Assembly: GCF_000255655.1 (NCBI RefSeq)
Contig: NZ_JH636435.1
Span: forward strand, 1,669,770 to 1,733,769
DNA: 64,000 nt
From: Schlesneria paludicola DSM 18645
Lineage (GTDB): Bacteria; Planctomycetota; Planctomycetia; Planctomycetales; Planctomycetaceae
Reading direction: 5' to 3'
Shown: piece by piece, positions 50,874 through 60,764 of the stretch
Numbering within the stretch: position 1 is the first letter of the stretch
Layout: each line of letters starts with the position of its first letter
Program-made: the position numbers and the translations under genes
The notes under the pieces: model-generated
The model's input: the letters and a program-made list of their open reading frames with translations, nothing else
The model's database searches: none
Told to the model about the DNA's origin: nothing

Positions 50874-52694
50874 ATGAATGCGCCCTCGTTGGCGAATTCG
50901 CATGCCCGCCAAAATGCGAACCTTGAACAGGCAGTTCACCCGGCAGATCCCCGTCTGCAAATCGCCTCGATGACGATTCGTTCGCGACAACAAATCAGAC
51001 GGCTTCGACCGCCACGATTCGAGGTCCTCGTTCTTTGCGTGATTTTCGGTTACAGCGTTCATGCAAGCGAGATCACCACTCGCGACGGCACTTCGACGAG
51101 ACTTCGATTGCGGACGGTCCAGCAAGTCTTTAACGAAGAACTTGAGGACGACGCGTCCGTCACGGGTGAGTCGAGAGAATCGGACCTGTTTCTCGAAGAC
51201 ACTCCCGAGTTGCTTCCCTCGCCCGCGTCAGAGCCGCCCGTCGACGATCGACACGATTTGGAAGAACGGATTCGCGAACTGGAAGCACAACTCAATCGCC
51301 AGCAAATGCAGGACGATTTGTTCGCGGACCAGCTTTCTTCGCTCAGCGCGAAAAAGGAAAGCAAACCCGATCCGAAGCTATTCAAGGTGTTCTGGAAAAA
51401 CGGTGTCCTGTTCGAGACACCCGATAAGAACTTCACCGCGCACTTCGGCGGACGCACGCAGGTCGATACCGTATGGCTGAATGCAACGCCGGAAGCAATC
51501 GGCACCACAAATGGATATGGCGTTCAGAACGCCGCCAACTTCCGACGGGCGCGCCTACGCATGGATGGGACGATCTACCAGACAATCGACTACGTGATGG
51601 AGTATGACTTCGTAAACTCGGTCAATGACAACGCGGGGCTTGCGGGTCAGCCCGCGACGGCGTTGAACGTCATTAACGTCCCCGCGCCGACTGACCTGTG
51701 GTGGCAATTTCGCGAAGTACCGATCGTCGAAAACGTGAAGGTCGGTCTGCAGAAAGAGCCAATCGGACTCGAGCACCTGACCAGCAGCCGTTATCTCGAC
51801 TTCATGGAACGCTCGTACAATCAAGACGCCTACACGGGACCGTTCAATAACGGGTTCACTCCAGGCGTCGCGATCCTGAAGAATTTTGGTTCCGACCAGC
51901 AAGGCCTGTTTCACGCAGGGGTCTTCAAAAACACGGATACGATTCCGACGGGGATCTTCAGCTACGGCGGTTCAACGAATGCCGGTTACAACTTCGATGC
52001 CCGCCTGAGCTACTTGTTGTGGAACGAGGACGACGGCCGCGATCTATTGCATGTCGGCGGTTCATTTAGCCGCCGCGATCCGCTGAATGATGCCATTCGC
52101 ATTCGCACGCGAGGCTCATTACGAAACGGGCCTGGATCATTGAATCCCATCTACGCCGACACGGGCAATTTCTTTGCTGCCACCCAAGACCTGGCCGGAG
52201 CGGAACTCTCGTGGATCAAGGGATCGTTCCAGCTTCAATCCGAATACATTGTTTCGGCGTGCGAGGATGCTCGCAGCGCGCTGTCGGGTGGAACAAACTA
52301 CGGCAACTACACCACGTACGGTTACTACGTGATGGGGTCCTATTTTCTGACTGGCGAGCATCGTGAGTACGAGAAGAAGTCAGGTGCATTCGGACGTGTG
52401 GTGCCGCATCACAACTCCAAACTGTACCCGAAAGATTGCTCAGAACCTTATTGGGGTGCCTGGCAAGTTCTCGCTCGTTTCTCCGATCTGAACCTGAATG
52501 ACGATGGGCTGCAGGGGGGAGACACCCGCGACTACACCCTCGGCGTCAACTGGTTTCTGAATCCCCATATGAAGATTCAGGCCAACTATGTGCTGACGGA
52601 TCGGCGCGATGCCAACCCCGCATTTGCAGGTGCCGGGATCGCGGGCTCAGGCTGGATCAACGGGTTTGGCATGCGGTTGGCTCATGATTTTTGA
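50874..52694 (+). CDS. OprO/OprP-type porin
   Basis: A 606-residue outer-membrane porin of the phosphate-selective (OprP) superfamily. An N-region of about 45 residues leads to a signal helix (FEVLVLCVIFGYSVHA). A short coiled coil (LEERIRELEAQLNRQQMQDD) follows, then the barrel starting FTAHFGGRTQVDTVWLNATP with FRRARLRMDGTIYQTIDYVM, a hallmark of this family, and many antiparallel strands up to GFGMRLAHDF at the end. The final Phe is typical of outer-membrane proteins. ATG 50874 has AGGGAGG at 10 nt; 50865 is adjacent to the same motif and 50970 is a further option. Ion selectivity in planctomycetes is not known. Confidence 0.88.
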   Translation: MNAPSLANSHARQNANLEQAVHPADPRLQIASMTIRSRQQIRRLRPPRFEVLVLCVIFGYSVHASEITTRDGTSTRLRLRTVQQVFNEELEDDASVTGESRESDLFLEDTPELLPSPASEPPVDDRHDLEERIRELEAQLNRQQMQDDLFADQLSSLSAKKESKPDPKLFKVFWKNGVLFETPDKNFTAHFGGRTQVDTVWLNATPEAIGTTNGYGVQNAANFRRARLRMDGTIYQTIDYVMEYDFVNSVNDNAGLAGQPATALNVINVPAPTDLWWQFREVPIVENVKVGLQKEPIGLEHLTSSRYLDFMERSYNQDAYTGPFNNGFTPGVAILKNFGSDQQGLFHAGVFKNTDTIPTGIFSYGGSTNAGYNFDARLSYLLWNEDDGRDLLHVGGSFSRRDPLNDAIRIRTRGSLRNGPGSLNPIYADTGNFFAATQDLAGAELSWIKGSFQLQSEYIVSACEDARSALSGGTNYGNYTTYGYYVMGSYFLTGEHREYEKKSGAFGRVVPHHNSKLYPKDCSEPYWGAWQVLARFSDLNLNDDGLQGGDTRDYTLGVNWFLNPHMKIQANYVLTDRRDANPAFAGAGIAGSGWINGFGMRLAHDF

Positions 52695-52947
52695 GGATCG
52701 TGAACTTTCGCAGAACGCATGCGAACGGAGTGAACCGAGTTGCCCCACTGACGGATTGCCGGGATACTGCACGAACATGGCAACCGTTCCGTCGTCGAAG
52801 CCTCGCATCGTCCGAACCCGGTTTTCCGCGAGTTCAACACGTCGCCGCAGGTGGAAGCTCGTCTCGCAGGATGCATGTGGAAATGGCAGATTGCCAGCAC
52901 GGCAATCTGTTCAGATCCGAATCGCCGCACCTCTTAAGGAACATCTG

Positions 52948-53472
52948 ATGCCTCGCAAACCAAAGACAATCCGATATGCCACCTCAATGAAACTGCTGGG
53001 ATTGCCACTTCTCGCAATTGCCTGTGGGCCCGATGCATCAAAGGGTGAAGCAAAGGGATGGGCACGCGGAATCATCGCCATCGGCGATATGGCAACGGGG
53101 CTGATTGCGATTGGCGGTCTCGCGGGCGGCGGAATTGCCGTCGGCGGAGTCTCGCTCGGCGCCATCTCGATCGGAGGTGTCGCACTGGGCGGCATGGTGC
53201 TTGGTGGAGTGGCCGTCGGACTCCTCGCGATGGGTGGCGTCGCCGTTGGACATTACGCAAAGGGAGGATCCGTCGTCGGTACCTATGTTGTCGGCCCCAA
53301 GCGCTGCGATCCGGAAGCCGCCCGAGTGTTCAACATGTTGTACCTTGGAAGTTCGAAACCAGCGGCAAAGGAAGACGCCAAGCCAGAGCATCAAGAAAAA
53401 GACGAAGACATCAAATCAACCGACAAGGCGATGGACGAACCCGCCGACGCATCCAAGAATGCGACACCCTGA
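52948..53472 (+). CDS. Protein with eight decapeptide Gly-rich repeats
   Basis: A 174-residue protein. After a hydrophobic N-terminus (MKLLGLPLLAIAC, perhaps lipoprotein-like) come eight 10-residue repeats, residues 38-117: WARGIIAIGD, MATGLIAIGG, LAGGGIAVGG, VSLGAISIGG, VALGGMVLGG, VAVGLLAMGG, VAVGHYAKGG and SVVGTYVVGP. The consensus is roughly [VL]A-x-G-x-[IVL]-A-[IVL]-GG. The C-terminal 50 residues are charged and disordered. The repeat could form membrane-packed helices or a beta-solenoid. ATG 52948 has AAGGA at 8 nt. The gene lies 253 bp after the porin gene on the same strand. Function unknown. Confidence 0.75.
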   Translation: MPRKPKTIRYATSMKLLGLPLLAIACGPDASKGEAKGWARGIIAIGDMATGLIAIGGLAGGGIAVGGVSLGAISIGGVALGGMVLGGVAVGLLAMGGVAVGHYAKGGSVVGTYVVGPKRCDPEAARVFNMLYLGSSKPAAKEDAKPEHQEKDEDIKSTDKAMDEPADASKNATP

Positions 53473-53612
53473 ACGGCCAATTTGTTCGGTACCGGTGAGT
53501 GTCAGTCAGTTTTGCATGCCACTTGAGAGTGATCGGCTCGCCCAATTCAATCACCGGGCGAATACTCACCCAACGCATCGCCGGCGGGTGAGGTGGCGCA
53601 CGTTCCGTCAGG

Positions 53613-56000
53613 CTACGCAGTAGGCCGGTCTTTCTCGACGGCAGTCTCGCCGGGGGCCGGAACTGTGTACACGGCAAGAATCGCGGGTAAGAAGACAAGA
53701 TCACCCACCATGGCGGTAATCATCGTTAGCACACCCATCGATGCGAAGATTCGCTGATCGCGCAGATCGCTGAATGTCACCGTAAAAAAGCCTGCGACCA
53801 GGACCATGGTCGTCATCAACATCGAAGTTCCCACCGCTTCGAACGTACGACGAATGGCCTGCTTGCGGCTGGTCGACCGAGGCAACTCCTCCTGGAATCG
53901 GGTGAGGAAGTGAATGGTGTCATCCACGGCAATCCCCAGACAAATTGTGAAGCAGCACACGGTTACAATCTCGAGCGGTTGTCCGGTGAAGACCATCCAC
54001 GTCGCACAAATCACGAGCGGAAAGATGTTCGGGACCATTGCGATCAATCCGATCCGCACCGAGCGGAACACGATCCCCAAGACACAGATGATGATGATGG
54101 TCTCGCTGCCCAGGCTCGATCCCATATCGAGCGCGATACGATACAGGTTACGCCAACGATGAATGGCAGAGCCCGCAAGATCCAAACGAAATTCTGGATG
54201 TTCGCCGACTACTTGAGCCAACCCTGTTTCGATCCGTTGAAAGACGGTGCTGTACTTTGCGATTCCAATATCCAGAACTCGAAACGTGACTGTCGCATAC
54301 TGATCTTCGGGCTTATAGAAAGCCCGCTTCAGTGGTGGTGGCAACAATTCGATCATCGATGCGCGTTCTTCCGTCGGGCTATCACCCGGAAGCGCATCTA
54401 ATAGGCTGCGAATCGAAAGAGGAGTTCCAATGAGCGGCTCAGACTTCAGTAACTCGTCCACCTGAGTGACGACCTTCAGAACTTCGGTCGAATCCGATGC
54501 CACATTCGATGACCAGTGAATCCGCACTTCTGAGAATTCCAATCCCCCGAGTGCCTTGTCCATCTGGTGCAAGGCTTTCGTGGCTTCGGCACTCTCAGGC
54601 AGGAAACTCGATCGTCGTTCGTCTGGACGCAGCTGCATCGCAATCATGGCGCAAACAACAGTCACCACAATCCCGACCCACGCCACAGGCTTAGGATAAC
54701 GCAGAATCAGATCGACGAAGCCGACGACTCGATGCAGATGTCGTTCAATGAACCCTTCTTGCTGCTCGATCGGCTCGAGCCGAATTCCCAGAATCTTGCG
54801 GCTGAGCAGCGTTCTCAGAAACTTGGCGGGACGCGAAAGGTACGCCAGCGGGATCACGATCAGGATGGCAAACACCGTCAGGATCACACCCAACACGCAG
54901 CTCCAGCCAAACTCCTTCACAATTTCGTGCTGTGCGAGCGTCAGCGACCAAAACCCGATACTGGTCGTGATGGACGTCAGAAAACAGGCAAGCCCAACTT
55001 CCTGCAAACCAGCCCGGGCCGCATCGCGTTCGCCCATCCCGGCCGAATGAAATCGGCGGATCTGAACCATCATATGCACACCATCGGCCAGACCCACCAA
55101 ACTCAGCATCACCGGCAACACGACGTCATTGAAGGGGTTGTCCTGCAAGTGAAAGAAATTCAGGAATCCGATCGTCCAGAAGATTCCCAAAATCGGGCCC
55201 AACGACAGAATCACAACCGAGACCACACCGCGGAACAGCACGGCCGCCATCAAGATCACGACGCCATACCCAATGACGCGAAATTTGAGATTATTTCGTT
55301 CGTGGGTCTGCATCATCGTTAGACGGATCGGAACCTGTCCGGTAACACCTACGGTGAACTTCACATCAGGGAACTCCGCCAGCGCTGACTCCGCCGTCTT
55401 TCTTAGATTGCTGCTGCAATCTTCATCGCTCGTCACATAGAGCCAGTCAAAGTTCACCAGCACGATTAAAGTACGACCATCGGGCGATAACAGTTGTCCC
55501 TTCACGAGCGGATGCTTTAGGGCACGCTCACGCGCCACGACGAATCGGGCAGGGGATGCTTCCGATTTTGGAAAGAGCGGTTCGCGCAACCCAAAGATAT
55601 TCAGAACCGGCACGCGGTCCATCCAAAGCAGATTGCGGACATAGGGAATCGCTTCGAGAGAAGAGATCATCGCCCGCAAGGCTTTGGCACCACTCGGCGT
55701 AAAAACATCATCCGACTCGATCACCAAAATCGCATCCGACCGAGTCATTTCCAACGCTTCCACGTTGGGTCGCGGCTTTTTCGGCGTTTCGGTGTTCGCG
55801 ACACTTGAGGCCACGGGTTCGAGCGGATCTTTCGCGTGAGGTAGAAACAGATTCCGGACGCGTTCTGGGTCGACATAGCCAACGGTGGCAATCGCACTCA
55901 TCACGATCAGAAAAAGATAGGCCCAACCGGGGCGATCGACGATCCAGGCGGTGGAACGACCAAATCTATGGGAAATCGACAACGGGCCCTCACTCACCAT
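53613..56000 (-). CDS. RND-superfamily (MMPL/SSD-type) exporter
   Basis: A 795-residue protein with two symmetrical halves, each with one transmembrane helix, a large extracytoplasmic domain and five more helices. Helix signatures are SLVGLADGVHMMVQIRRFHS in the first half and CFTICLGIAVDDTIHFLTRF in the second (the conserved G-x-x-x-D of RND helix 4). It belongs to the hydrophobe/amphiphile exporters related to MMPL and HpnN. Substrate likely a lipid or hydrophobic compound; planctomycetes have several copies. No adaptor protein is adjacent, in keeping with MMPL-type exporters working alone. Confidence 0.9.
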   Translation of the reverse strand: MVSEGPLSISHRFGRSTAWIVDRPGWAYLFLIVMSAIATVGYVDPERVRNLFLPHAKDPLEPVASSVANTETPKKPRPNVEALEMTRSDAILVIESDDVFTPSGAKALRAMISSLEAIPYVRNLLWMDRVPVLNIFGLREPLFPKSEASPARFVVARERALKHPLVKGQLLSPDGRTLIVLVNFDWLYVTSDEDCSSNLRKTAESALAEFPDVKFTVGVTGQVPIRLTMMQTHERNNLKFRVIGYGVVILMAAVLFRGVVSVVILSLGPILGIFWTIGFLNFFHLQDNPFNDVVLPVMLSLVGLADGVHMMVQIRRFHSAGMGERDAARAGLQEVGLACFLTSITTSIGFWSLTLAQHEIVKEFGWSCVLGVILTVFAILIVIPLAYLSRPAKFLRTLLSRKILGIRLEPIEQQEGFIERHLHRVVGFVDLILRYPKPVAWVGIVVTVVCAMIAMQLRPDERRSSFLPESAEATKALHQMDKALGGLEFSEVRIHWSSNVASDSTEVLKVVTQVDELLKSEPLIGTPLSIRSLLDALPGDSPTEERASMIELLPPPLKRAFYKPEDQYATVTFRVLDIGIAKYSTVFQRIETGLAQVVGEHPEFRLDLAGSAIHRWRNLYRIALDMGSSLGSETIIIICVLGIVFRSVRIGLIAMVPNIFPLVICATWMVFTGQPLEIVTVCCFTICLGIAVDDTIHFLTRFQEELPRSTSRKQAIRRTFEAVGTSMLMTTMVLVAGFFTVTFSDLRDQRIFASMGVLTMITAMVGDLVFLPAILAVYTVPAPGETAVEKDRPTA

Positions 56001-56090
56001 TCACGGGGACAATCGGCAAGCCATCCACAACCGCGGAGAATTGGTCATTAGGGGTGATTGCTCTCCTCATCCACCCGTCGCGTCTCCTAT

Positions 56091-58100
56091 TTACGGTTTC
56101 CTACGACGCCACTTTGCCGCGGCTTCGATTTCCTCACGACTGAGTTTTCCATCACGGTTGGAATCAAAATCATGAAATCCAAAATTGCGGAAACCCAGCG
56201 GAGTTTCCTGCCGTTCGACCACGCCATCATGATTCTTATCAAACCGTTCGAAGAACTCGACGACAAACTTTTCGACCGTTTCGGATTCGCTTTTCTCGGC
56301 CCCTGTTCTGACGATCAATTTCTGTTTGTGGCGCTGCGGCTCTGGTTCCGCGTCCACCGTCCGCGGTTCGGCAACTTCAAAAAATGCAACCGCCATTTCC
56401 TCCCAGGTTTGGTCGCCCCAGGTCACCGATTGCGACGGGTCGGGGTTGGCGGGATTCGTCTTTGAATTGTCGAATCGTGCGGTGAACTCCAGCTTATCAA
56501 TCGACGCAAGCGGAAGCGGTTTCGCGAACTCATACACATGTTGCCAGTTGAAATCATACCGGGGCACATCCAACAGAACCTCAGTCGTCTCACCCTGACG
56601 ACTGATCGCTTGAAACGCTTTGCCACGGACATGCATGTGCGGAATGATGGCCAGTAGTTCAGCCTTTTTCGGGAACCAGCCAATCTGTCCGTGGACAGGA
56701 TAGTCGGGATTGTGGGGCGGAATCTCGAACTCCTGATCGATCCCCAAAAGCGTGAAAACTTCGTGTGTCACCTGCGATTCGGGAATGAATGTCATGCCGA
56801 TTTGTGTCAAATCGTCTTGCTCGATCCCGTTCGGGGTGTAGTGCATTTGAAACACAAACTTCGATCCGGCGGGAACGCGTCGAGCATGCCCCGGCAGCAA
56901 GTTAAAGCTGCGTTGCCCAGGGACATACCCAGTCAGATATCCAACACCGCGGACGTCTGATCCATCGGGCGGGCGTACGAAGACGATGCAGTGATGCACC
57001 GTCGACCGATTGCCTGGAATCACCTGCGCTGCCGAGACCCACCGATCTTCTTCAAACTGAGGATCAACGACAAAGTACTGGTATTCGACCGTTCCGCTGG
57101 CGGGAACGTGAAACGGTCGGTCACGCATCTTAAGCACCAGATCGGGCGATCGACTCAACTGCCAGCCAGACAGAGATTCTTCCTTCGGCGGCAAATCAAC
57201 TGCATCGCCATAAGGCATCCCGGCGTTGACCCAGTCGCGCAGGAGTTGCTTGTCCTGATCCGGCATGGTCCGTGCATTCTGAAAGTGACCAAACTTCGGA
57301 TCGGCATTCCAAGGCGGCATCCTGCCGGAATCGACGGTCTCGAGGATTGTGTCGCCCCAGCCCAGAACCTCATTGTAGTCGGTCAATGAAAATGGACCGA
57401 TCTCTCCTGGTCGATGGCATTCGACGCAATGCTGATTCAATACGCGCGAAACCTGCTTACAGAATGTGACCTCAGAATTGGTCGCAGCCTGCTTGACTCG
57501 GCCAATCGTACAACCTGTGGTTTCCGTTCGAGGCACGCTCACAGCCTTGTCAGCCAGCAATTCCTCTAGAGCGACCCGCAGATCGTGGCGTGTCGGCATT
57601 GAACGCATCACGCCTGGCTGGTACTGATCGTCGACGCGACCGTGATACCGAATCGCGAGCGTCTGATCCAGCACGAAGACTTCTGCCATGTGCCGCGCAC
57701 CAAACAGATCTGCCACCTTGTTAGCGGGATCTTTAAAAAGAGGAAACGAAATCCCGTATTCCTTCGCGTATGCCACCAGTTCCGCAGGCGAATCCTGCGA
57801 GTTGCTGTTCACACCAATGAAGCGAACATCTTGCAATGTCGATTCGCGCGCCAACTGATTCAATCGTGGACCATACTGTCGGGCGAGCGGACACTCGGTG
57901 CCAAGAAAACAGACCACGGTCAGTCGCGGTTTTGCCTCAGGCACAATCTCCGTCACGTGCCCCGTGGCATCGACCAGCTGGAAACCCGGCACAGATCGGG
58001 GTTCGAGTTCAGAGCGGACCTCCGCTCCGAATACCATGCCTGCCATCGCAAGCTGGCAAAACCACAATCGCATCGGCGATTTGAAGTAAGACGTCACCAT
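56091..58100 (-). CDS. Secreted redoxin, cytochrome c and copper-monooxygenase-like protein with EF-hands
   Basis: A 669-residue multi-domain protein. A signal segment (LWFCQLAMAGMVFGA) precedes a thioredoxin-fold redoxin domain (about 35-190; VVCFLGTECPLARQYGPRLN, with one Cys only), then a domain with the c-type haem motif CVECH, in which MPPWNADP is characteristic. Residues 330-600 resemble the copper type II ascorbate-dependent monooxygenase fold, with STVHHCIVFVR, FVFQMHYTPNG and IIPHMHVRGKAF as histidine-rich copper sites. The C-terminus has EF-hands (FDKNHDGVVERQE and FDSNRDGKLSREE). The combination is known in planctomycetes and some Verrucomicrobia; the substrate is unknown. Confidence 0.88.
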   Translation of the reverse strand: MVTSYFKSPMRLWFCQLAMAGMVFGAEVRSELEPRSVPGFQLVDATGHVTEIVPEAKPRLTVVCFLGTECPLARQYGPRLNQLARESTLQDVRFIGVNSNSQDSPAELVAYAKEYGISFPLFKDPANKVADLFGARHMAEVFVLDQTLAIRYHGRVDDQYQPGVMRSMPTRHDLRVALEELLADKAVSVPRTETTGCTIGRVKQAATNSEVTFCKQVSRVLNQHCVECHRPGEIGPFSLTDYNEVLGWGDTILETVDSGRMPPWNADPKFGHFQNARTMPDQDKQLLRDWVNAGMPYGDAVDLPPKEESLSGWQLSRSPDLVLKMRDRPFHVPASGTVEYQYFVVDPQFEEDRWVSAAQVIPGNRSTVHHCIVFVRPPDGSDVRGVGYLTGYVPGQRSFNLLPGHARRVPAGSKFVFQMHYTPNGIEQDDLTQIGMTFIPESQVTHEVFTLLGIDQEFEIPPHNPDYPVHGQIGWFPKKAELLAIIPHMHVRGKAFQAISRQGETTEVLLDVPRYDFNWQHVYEFAKPLPLASIDKLEFTARFDNSKTNPANPDPSQSVTWGDQTWEEMAVAFFEVAEPRTVDAEPEPQRHKQKLIVRTGAEKSESETVEKFVVEFFERFDKNHDGVVERQETPLGFRNFGFHDFDSNRDGKLSREEIEAAAKWRRRKP

Positions 58101-58282
58101 AGTCCATCTCTTTCCGACGAGACATGCCCAACGGTCGCGATGACCGATCCGCGGCTTGACAATTGAACGGATGGGACGGACCAGATATGGTCCCCATCAT
58201 TCGCGCGGCCGTTCGATCAGGACGGATTGTCTTCGACGCTTGAGTTGATTGTCAATTGCCGCCCGGAAAGGGACAGAAATCA

Positions 58283-59338
58283 TCAGAATTGCTGCGTATC
58301 CAACAGGATCTGCTGCTTCAAAGTGTGCGCCAGCAACTTTGCGGAGGCAAATCGGTCGTCCATCTCCGTCGACAGGCATTTGAGACAGATTCGTTCGTAC
58401 GGTTCGGGAATCTCGGGATGCCCCTGTTCGAAATGACAGGATCGCGGTGCGGGGGGGCCGCCCTGCAAGATCTTCTCACGCAGACCGCTCAGGGTTGGGC
58501 TTGAGAATGGCTGGCGTCCCGTCAGTAGTTCGTAAAAGACAACTCCCAGTCCATACACATCCGTGCGAACGTCAATCGATCGCCCGACCTGTAATTGCTC
58601 TGGCGCCATGTACGCCAGCGTGCCCACCGACGTCATCGCTTCGTGGCGAAGTTCACATTCGGTGACGGCAATGCCGAAGTCGGCCAGGACGGGCATTCCA
58701 TTGTCATCCAGCAAGATGTTCGACGGTTTGAGATCCCGGTGAATGAACCCTTTTTCGTGCGCAAACTGCACACACTCGGCGACCTGTGCCACAATCCGTG
58801 CTGACTCGCGCCAGGTCAGTGAACCTTGCGCGAGTCTGTGAGCCAGCGTGCTGCCATCCACCAGGTCAAACACGATATAGCATAAGCCATCGGCATTCCC
58901 GACGTCATGGACTGTCACAATTCCCTGGTGCTTCAACTGGGCAACGCGGCGTGCTTCCGCGAAGCAGTTGACTGTTGTGACTTTGATGGCGACAGGCCGC
59001 AGTAGGGCGGTATCCAGCGCACGCCACACCTGCCCAAAGCCCCCCTCGGCCATCAGGCTTTCCATTTCATAGCGTCCCCCGAGAGTGACTGGCACGCTCC
59101 TTCGCTCCAGCCCCGTCACGAGCGGTTTTTCGATCATGGTCTTGTACGAAGTCGAGGTCGACTCGATATGGACCGAGTCCAGCCAATCCATCGCTTTCAA
59201 CTGACGAATCTGAGCCATGAGTTCCAGCAAAAGATCCGGTGACTCACGACACAATTCGTCCGCCGACACCTCGTTCCCTGCGTCACGCAGTTCGTCCCAT
59301 TTCACAAGGAGTGACGCCACGGAATCTTGCACGGACAC
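58283..59338 (-). CDS. Serine/threonine protein kinase, short form
   Basis: A 351-residue Hanks-type kinase. Motifs: glycine loop MAEGGFGQVW (97-106), AIK with Lys119, HRDLKPSN (200-207), DFG (220-222), GTLAYMAPEQL (activation segment) and DVYGLGVVFYELLTG. An N-terminal helical region of about 85 residues precedes the kinase, but there is no transmembrane helix or sensor domain, so the protein is a soluble kinase. The start is probably GTG 59338, 13 bp after the sigma-factor gene stop. Sigma factor and kinase are likely co-transcribed and functionally linked, as in other planctomycetes. Confidence 0.92.
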   Translation of the reverse strand: MSVQDSVASLLVKWDELRDAGNEVSADELCRESPDLLLELMAQIRQLKAMDWLDSVHIESTSTSYKTMIEKPLVTGLERRSVPVTLGGRYEMESLMAEGGFGQVWRALDTALLRPVAIKVTTVNCFAEARRVAQLKHQGIVTVHDVGNADGLCYIVFDLVDGSTLAHRLAQGSLTWRESARIVAQVAECVQFAHEKGFIHRDLKPSNILLDDNGMPVLADFGIAVTECELRHEAMTSVGTLAYMAPEQLQVGRSIDVRTDVYGLGVVFYELLTGRQPFSSPTLSGLREKILQGGPPAPRSCHFEQGHPEIPEPYERICLKCLSTEMDDRFASAKLLAHTLKQQILLDTQQF

Positions 59339-59351
59339 GCCCCTATCTCTT

Positions 59352-59981
59352 TCAACGCTCGATTTCCATCAGACCATCTCGAATCGCAAGCTTCGCACTA
59401 CGCCAACGATTCTTGACCGTCCGATCGGTGACATTCAGAAGCCTGGCAATGGTCTTTTGATCGAATCCTTCGTACCAATAAAGATCAAAGACCTCTCGTT
59501 CCGGATCCGGCAAACGCTGAACGGCTTCGTGAAATGCCGTCCATTCCTCCAGTGACGACGGTTCGCTTTGAACGTCCGGGTGCCCGTCCAAAATTGAATC
59601 GCCGCCACTCATGAGCTGAACTGAGTCCGTCTGATGTTTCGCGGCCGCACCTTCCGGACCGAAATGATGCCGCGTCATGTCGATCAGTTCACGCCGGATC
59701 TGCATCGCGGCGAGTCCAAAAAACTGCTGAGCACCACTTGGGCGAATTGTTACCAAGGCCTGGTGCAAACGAAGCAGCGCGTTCTGAAGTACGTCCCCGG
59801 TTTGCTCCCACCTTCGCAATCGCGGATAGTTTCGCAACATCGTTCGAGTGAGCTTTTCCAACCGATCGCACGAGTGTCGAATGATCTCGCTACGAACCTC
59901 GTCGAGTGCCACTCCATCGGTTGCCTGAAGTTTTTCAAGCCAAGCCTGAAGAGCATGGCTTTCGTCCGCTGCGTCATGCAT
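59352..59981 (-). CDS. ECF RNA polymerase sigma factor, planctomycete type
   Basis: A 209-residue ECF sigma factor. Region 2 spans about residues 45-105 (LRRWEQTGDVLQNALLRLHQ and QFFGLAAMQIRRELIDMTRH); region 4 has RLPDPEREVFDLYWYEGFDQ, KTIARLLNVTDRTVKNRWRS and a final helix. No anti-sigma factor gene is adjacent; instead a Ser/Thr kinase follows by 13 bp, as in ECF groups thought to be controlled by phosphorylation. The proposed ATG is 59981; an in-frame TTG at 60020 would add 13 residues. Confidence 0.9.
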   Translation of the reverse strand: MHDAADESHALQAWLEKLQATDGVALDEVRSEIIRHSCDRLEKLTRTMLRNYPRLRRWEQTGDVLQNALLRLHQALVTIRPSGAQQFFGLAAMQIRRELIDMTRHHFGPEGAAAKHQTDSVQLMSGGDSILDGHPDVQSEPSSLEEWTAFHEAVQRLPDPEREVFDLYWYEGFDQKTIARLLNVTDRTVKNRWRSAKLAIRDGLMEIER

Positions 59982-60205
59982 CAAAGGGAGCTTCTCTCTG
60001 GAACTCAGGATTCGTTCCAAAACATTCTAACGCGACGCCGATGGCAACCAAGTGCTCGCCATGGCGTTCATGCCTTATCAGCCGGTTGAAATCAGTGGGG
60101 AGAGGCACGCACTTTGGTTGTCACAAGTCGTGGCATTCTTGAATCTTCGCGCGGCCAGTTCCCCCTGAATTTGACGGCGTTCGCTGCCCCACGTCGTTGG
60201 TTGCG

Positions 60206-60529
60206 TCAGATTTTTGCAGTCAATTCGAGAGCCCGCAGCAGCCTGTGCTTGTCCTGATATCCAACCAGAGAACGAACAACGTCGCCGCGATCAAAAATCA
60301 AGACGGTCGGCACAGCACTAATATTGAAACGAGTCGCCAGATCTGGTTCGTCCCAAACATTGATCTTCTTGACGTGAAATTGTCCCGAATTCTCTACAGC
60401 CAGTTCGTCCAACACAGAATCCTGAAGCCGGCAAGGACCGCAGCCTGGCGTCCAGAAGTCCACGACGACGGGGATTTCCGACTGCAAAACTTCGGCATCA
60501 AACAATTCGACGGTCAGTTCCTGAATCAT
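60206..60529 (-). CDS. Thioredoxin-like protein
   Basis: A 107-residue thioredoxin. VVVDFWTPGCGPCRLQDSVL carries the CGPC active site, preceded by a Gly where most thioredoxins have Trp, and FNISAVPTVLIFDRGDVVRS includes the cis-Pro loop. Otherwise the length and fold are normal. No signal peptide, so it works in the cytoplasm. The ATG has AGGA at 7 nt. Confidence 0.9.
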   Translation of the reverse strand: MIQELTVELFDAEVLQSEIPVVVDFWTPGCGPCRLQDSVLDELAVENSGQFHVKKINVWDEPDLATRFNISAVPTVLIFDRGDVVRSLVGYQDKHRLLRALELTAKI

Positions 60530-60764
60530 CGTTCATTCCTTCATCATTCAAAGGTCGTTAAACATCCTTCCAATTGAAGAAGCGGAAGCGAGGTCCCCGA
60601 GGGGAAAAGAAACGTCAGAAAATATTGAGAGGTGTTTCCGGTATGAAAACCCGAATCCTGTCAAAATGCTTACACACCGTGCGGCAGAACGTCATGCAAA
60701 CAGGCCACGAGACTCAGTCCCATGGCCTGTATTTGAAATCAATTCACACCGATTTGACGGGGAA

